Source of the DNA: JALNYB01 sp963676235
GTDB lineage: Archaea > Thermoplasmatota > Thermoplasmata > Methanomassiliicoccales > Methanomethylophilaceae
Assembly (NCBI GenBank): GCA_963676235.1
Contig: OY781044.1
Span: forward strand, 1,240,001 to 1,304,000
Length of the DNA: 64,000 nt
Direction: 5' to 3'
Shown: positions 61,760 through 64,000 of the stretch, piece after piece
Numbering within the stretch: the stretch's first letter is position 1
How the letters are laid out: each line of letters begins with the position of its first letter
Translations under genes and position numbers: made by a program
The notes under the pieces: model-generated
Database searches by the model: none
What the model was told of the DNA's origin: nothing
Seen by the model: the letters and a program-made list of their open reading frames with translations, nothing else

Positions 61760-62589
61760 TTCTTTGCTATCATGTTGATGTAGTCAAGATCTAATCCGTT
61801 TTCCGTCGCTACATTCAGTAGACAATCAAGATTATTCATGAATGCTGATCTGATGTCGGAACCTTTCAGTTCTCCGCCCATATCTGACATGGAGTCCTCT
61901 TCTGGAAACTTAAGATTAAGATAAGGCATTATACCTAAGCATTTCATTCCTGTTAATTTTTCAATTTTTTCTATTCCGCTTTTAAGAATAGAACCATCTC
62001 CTCTGAATCTGTTGATGATGAATCCTTTTAGTAGATGTTTCTGTTCATCAGGCATGAGACGCCATGTTCCGTAGATAGCTGCGAATACTCCTCCGCGTTC
62101 TATGTCTCCTATAAGGACAGCCGAGATGGAGCGTTCTCTCAGCATTCCCAAATTGGCAAGGTCTCTGTTCATAAGATTGAGTTCTACAGGAGAACCAGAG
62201 CCTTCGCATACGACCGCATCATATTCTTTTGATAATCTGTCGAATGATTCGCAGACCTTTTCCATTACCATCTCGATATCCATGGGATTCTGTTCAGATA
62301 TGTCCATGAAGGGCTCTCCTTTGAGGATGAGTTGTATGGTGTTATTGCCCGAAGGTTTCAGGAGGACCGGATTCATATCTTCGGTAGGTTCGATGTCGGA
62401 TGCCCACGCTTGGAAGGCCTGACCCATTCCGATCTCTTTACCGTTCTTTGTGACATATGAGTTGAGAGAGAGATTGGATGCTTTGAATGGTGCGACTTTG
62501 ATGCCTTTTTTGTAAAGATATCTGCAATACAATGCGGCAATCGTCGTTTTACCTGCTCCTGATGAAGTTCCGATGAATATTATTTTCAT
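61756..62589 (-). CDS. CobQ-like protein with only the ATPase half
   Basis: A 277-residue protein matching the N-terminal, dethiobiotin-synthetase-like ATPase domain of cobyric acid synthase: GTSSGAGKTT near 7-16, VAPFKASNLSLNSYVT, CEGSGSPVELNL, and GDIERGGVFAAIYGTW. The glutamine amidotransferase domain is absent; the protein ends at about the position of the domain boundary. It starts at the end of the adjacent full CobQ gene (ATGA overlap), so this is a tandem paralogue. It could work with the amidotransferase of its neighbour or act on another substrate, such as a nickel tetrapyrrole. Confidence 0.82.
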   Translation of the reverse strand: MKIIFIGTSSGAGKTTIAALYCRYLYKKGIKVAPFKASNLSLNSYVTKNGKEIGMGQAFQAWASDIEPTEDMNPVLLKPSGNNTIQLILKGEPFMDISEQNPMDIEMVMEKVCESFDRLSKEYDAVVCEGSGSPVELNLMNRDLANLGMLRERSISAVLIGDIERGGVFAAIYGTWRLMPDEQKHLLKGFIINRFRGDGSILKSGIEKIEKLTGMKCLGIMPYLNLKFPEEDSMSDMGGELKGSDIRSAFMNNLDCLLNVATENGLDLDYINMIAKN

Positions 62590-64000
62590 CTTTTCACTCC
62601 CGCGATATCTATGATTTTTTCCATATTCAGTCCTTTTTCAAATCCGTCCGCAAGGATGTCGATGTTATCCTCTAGAAGTTCGTCGTAATCTCTCGGGGTT
62701 TCGATATCAATATACTTTCCATCGTGTTTTACAAAAGAAAGGAAATATTTCCTGAATGCGGGTTTGTCGAATACCCCATGAAGATATGTTCCGAAAGTCA
62801 GATCTTTTTCTCTGACAGAACCTTCATTTTCTTTTGAGTTGTATCTATCTATTTCGAAAAGTGGCTTTTCAACGATTGTAGAAAGACCCATATGGATTTC
62901 ATATCCTGTGATGGGCTCTCCTGTCTCTATCATTATGCCACTGTCTTGAATGACCTTTTTTTTGTATTCGTTCCATTCTGTGACGTTATCGAAGAAACCC
63001 ATTCCTTCTAGCGTTTGCGGCACCTTTCCTTCGATGCCTGCAGGATCTTTTAGATATTTTCCCATCATTTGGTATCCTCCGCAGATGCCCAGTATGGGAA
63101 TTTTTCCTTTCAATTCCGAAATGGCCGTTTCTAACCCATTGGCTCTCATCCAAAGAAGATCGTCAATGGTATCCTTGGTCCCAGGGAGTATAATAACATC
63201 TGAACCTTTGAGTTCTTCGGGATTGCTGATGAACTTTACAGTTGTATCCTCCATGAATAAAGGATCTAGATCTGTGAAATTGGCTATTCTGGGGAATTTG
63301 ATGACGGAAACGATTATCTTACCATTACCTTTCGTGTGCATTCCTCTAAAAGCTTCAGAATCTTCTGAAGGAAGATCTAACTTGATATGGGGGATTATTC
63401 CTATTACTGGGATTCCGATGATATTCTCAAGCAGTCTTGCGCCGTCTTCGATCTTCTTCGGATCTCCGCGGATATTGTTCAGAATGATACCTTTTATTCT
63501 TTTTCTGTCAATTTCTGGAATCAGTTCTACAGTTCCCACGGCATATGCGAAAGAGCCTCCCCATTCTGTATTTACTACCAATATGCAGTCAGCGTCGGCT
63601 ATCTCTGCCGCACGCATGTTGGCGATGTCTTGATCATAGATGTTGATCTCTGCAGGAGAACCTGCGCCCTCCATGACAACGACATCATAACGTTCTTTCA
63701 GAAAGTCTATGTTCCTGCGGACTATCTCTTTTCCGGGTCCGGGAACGAATTTATTATAGTAATCCTCGACGTTATAATCTCCGAAAGGTTCTCCTTCTAC
63801 CATTACTTGGGAAACAGTGTCTCCTTTAGGCTTTAGAAGTATGGGATTCATATGATGATCTGGATTCTTCAGTCCCGCAGCTTTGCTCTGTAGTACCTGT
63901 ATCATCGCTATTTCAGAACCTTTTGCGGTGACCTTCGAATTAAGGCTCATATTCTGAGATTTGAAGGGAGAGACCAGATATCCACGCCTGTGAAGGAGAC
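62586..64000 (-). CDS. cobQ: Cobyric acid synthase CobQ/CbiP, 5' end outside the window
   Basis: The frame is open to the window edge, so the gene begins beyond base 64000; 470 residues are visible. It starts within RGYLVSPFKSQNMSLNS, soon after the missing Walker A loop. The ATPase half contains MEGAGSPAEINI and NTEWGGSFAYAVGTVE; the amidotransferase half contains LPGTKDTIDDLLWM, the nucleophile cysteine in ILGICGGYQMMGK, and the late catalytic histidine in FGTYLHGVFD. It amidates cobyrinic acid side chains in corrinoid synthesis, needed for methyltransferases in methylotrophic methanogens. Coupled to the ATPase-only paralogue. Confidence 0.92.
   Translation of the reverse strand, partial: LLHRRGYLVSPFKSQNMSLNSKVTAKGSEIAMIQVLQSKAAGLKNPDHHMNPILLKPKGDTVSQVMVEGEPFGDYNVEDYYNKFVPGPGKEIVRRNIDFLKERYDVVVMEGAGSPAEINIYDQDIANMRAAEIADADCILVVNTEWGGSFAYAVGTVELIPEIDRKRIKGIILNNIRGDPKKIEDGARLLENIIGIPVIGIIPHIKLDLPSEDSEAFRGMHTKGNGKIIVSVIKFPRIANFTDLDPLFMEDTTVKFISNPEELKGSDVIILPGTKDTIDDLLWMRANGLETAISELKGKIPILGICGGYQMMGKYLKDPAGIEGKVPQTLEGMGFFDNVTEWNEYKKKVIQDSGIMIETGEPITGYEIHMGLSTIVEKPLFEIDRYNSKENEGSVREKDLTFGTYLHGVFDKPAFRKYFLSFVKHDGKYIDIETPRDYDELLEDNIDILADGFEKGLNMEKIIDIAGVKR

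Noticed and set aside
1..64000. tRNA, rRNA genes or a CRISPR array
   Set aside because: All gaps were read; no cloverleaf with a TTCGANNC arm, no rRNA-like stretch and no regularly spaced repeats were found.

Overview
The window looks like a methanogenic euryarchaeon of the Methanomassiliicoccales type (Thermoplasmata-related, pyrrolysine-decoding). This is an inference from gene content, not a database match. The evidence is a complete Ech-type energy-converting [NiFe] hydrogenase operon, archaeal RibC/RibL, archaeal-type serine hydroxymethyltransferase, archaeal MptD, Orc1/Cdc6, RfcS, Trm1, a UbiD protein of the archaeal mevalonate type, and AT-rich DNA with TATA boxes 25-27 nt ahead of leaderless starts. 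In about 60 intact genes I read TGA as stop about 35 times, TAA about 25 times and TAG never, as expected where UAG is reserved for pyrrolysine. Where a leader exists, the ribosome site is usually GGTGNN followed by three bases and the start codon, and I used this to choose several starts.

Layout. 1-2.2 kb: Sel1-repeat proteins. 2.2-10.5 kb: RarA, a lone glycine-cleavage H protein, IscU/IscS (iscS has an in-frame TGA), a phenylacetate-CoA-ligase-like enzyme, the small clamp-loader subunit, and SufC/SufB. 10.9-19.3 kb: NIF3-like protein, Orc1/Cdc6 and a tRNA thiolase on the plus strand, then on the minus strand a sulfur block of PAPS-reductase-like protein, serine acetyltransferase, cysteinyl-tRNA synthetase with a duplicated C-terminus, and a radical SAM enzyme. 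19.4-23.9 kb: an aminotransferase, the riboflavin/FAD operon ribB-ribL-ribC-ribH, and about 1.1 kb of decayed DNA. 23.9-41.3 kb: glyA, a DtxR-FeoA regulator fused by overlap to feoB, gltX, a UbiD/sulfite-reductase-like pair, purA, trm1, an NTPase, mptD, nadA, trkA/trkH and a TPR protein.

41.4-43.3 kb: an ABC/AAA-type ATPase overlapping a DUF4435/TOPRIM-like protein, organised like the PARIS (AriA/AriB) anti-phage system; this is the strongest candidate for an undescribed or archaeal variant system. 43.3-61.8 kb: exonuclease VII, the ech operon, small membrane proteins, two DEDDh-exonuclease paralogues (one without catalytic residues), an AddB/AddA-like nuclease-helicase pair, a P-type ATPase and a ubiquitin-like sulfur carrier. 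61.8-64 kb: two CobQ-like genes, the second running off the window.

Connections. Two Fe-S assembly systems (isc and suf) share a candidate promoter motif. Sulfur assimilation (PAPS reductase-like, sulfite-reductase-like, CysE, CysS), tRNA thiolation (TtuA-like enzyme plus a ubiquitin-like carrier) and iron uptake (FeoB) feed the Fe-S-rich energy metabolism represented by Ech. No rRNA, tRNA, CRISPR array, transposase or integrase was found.
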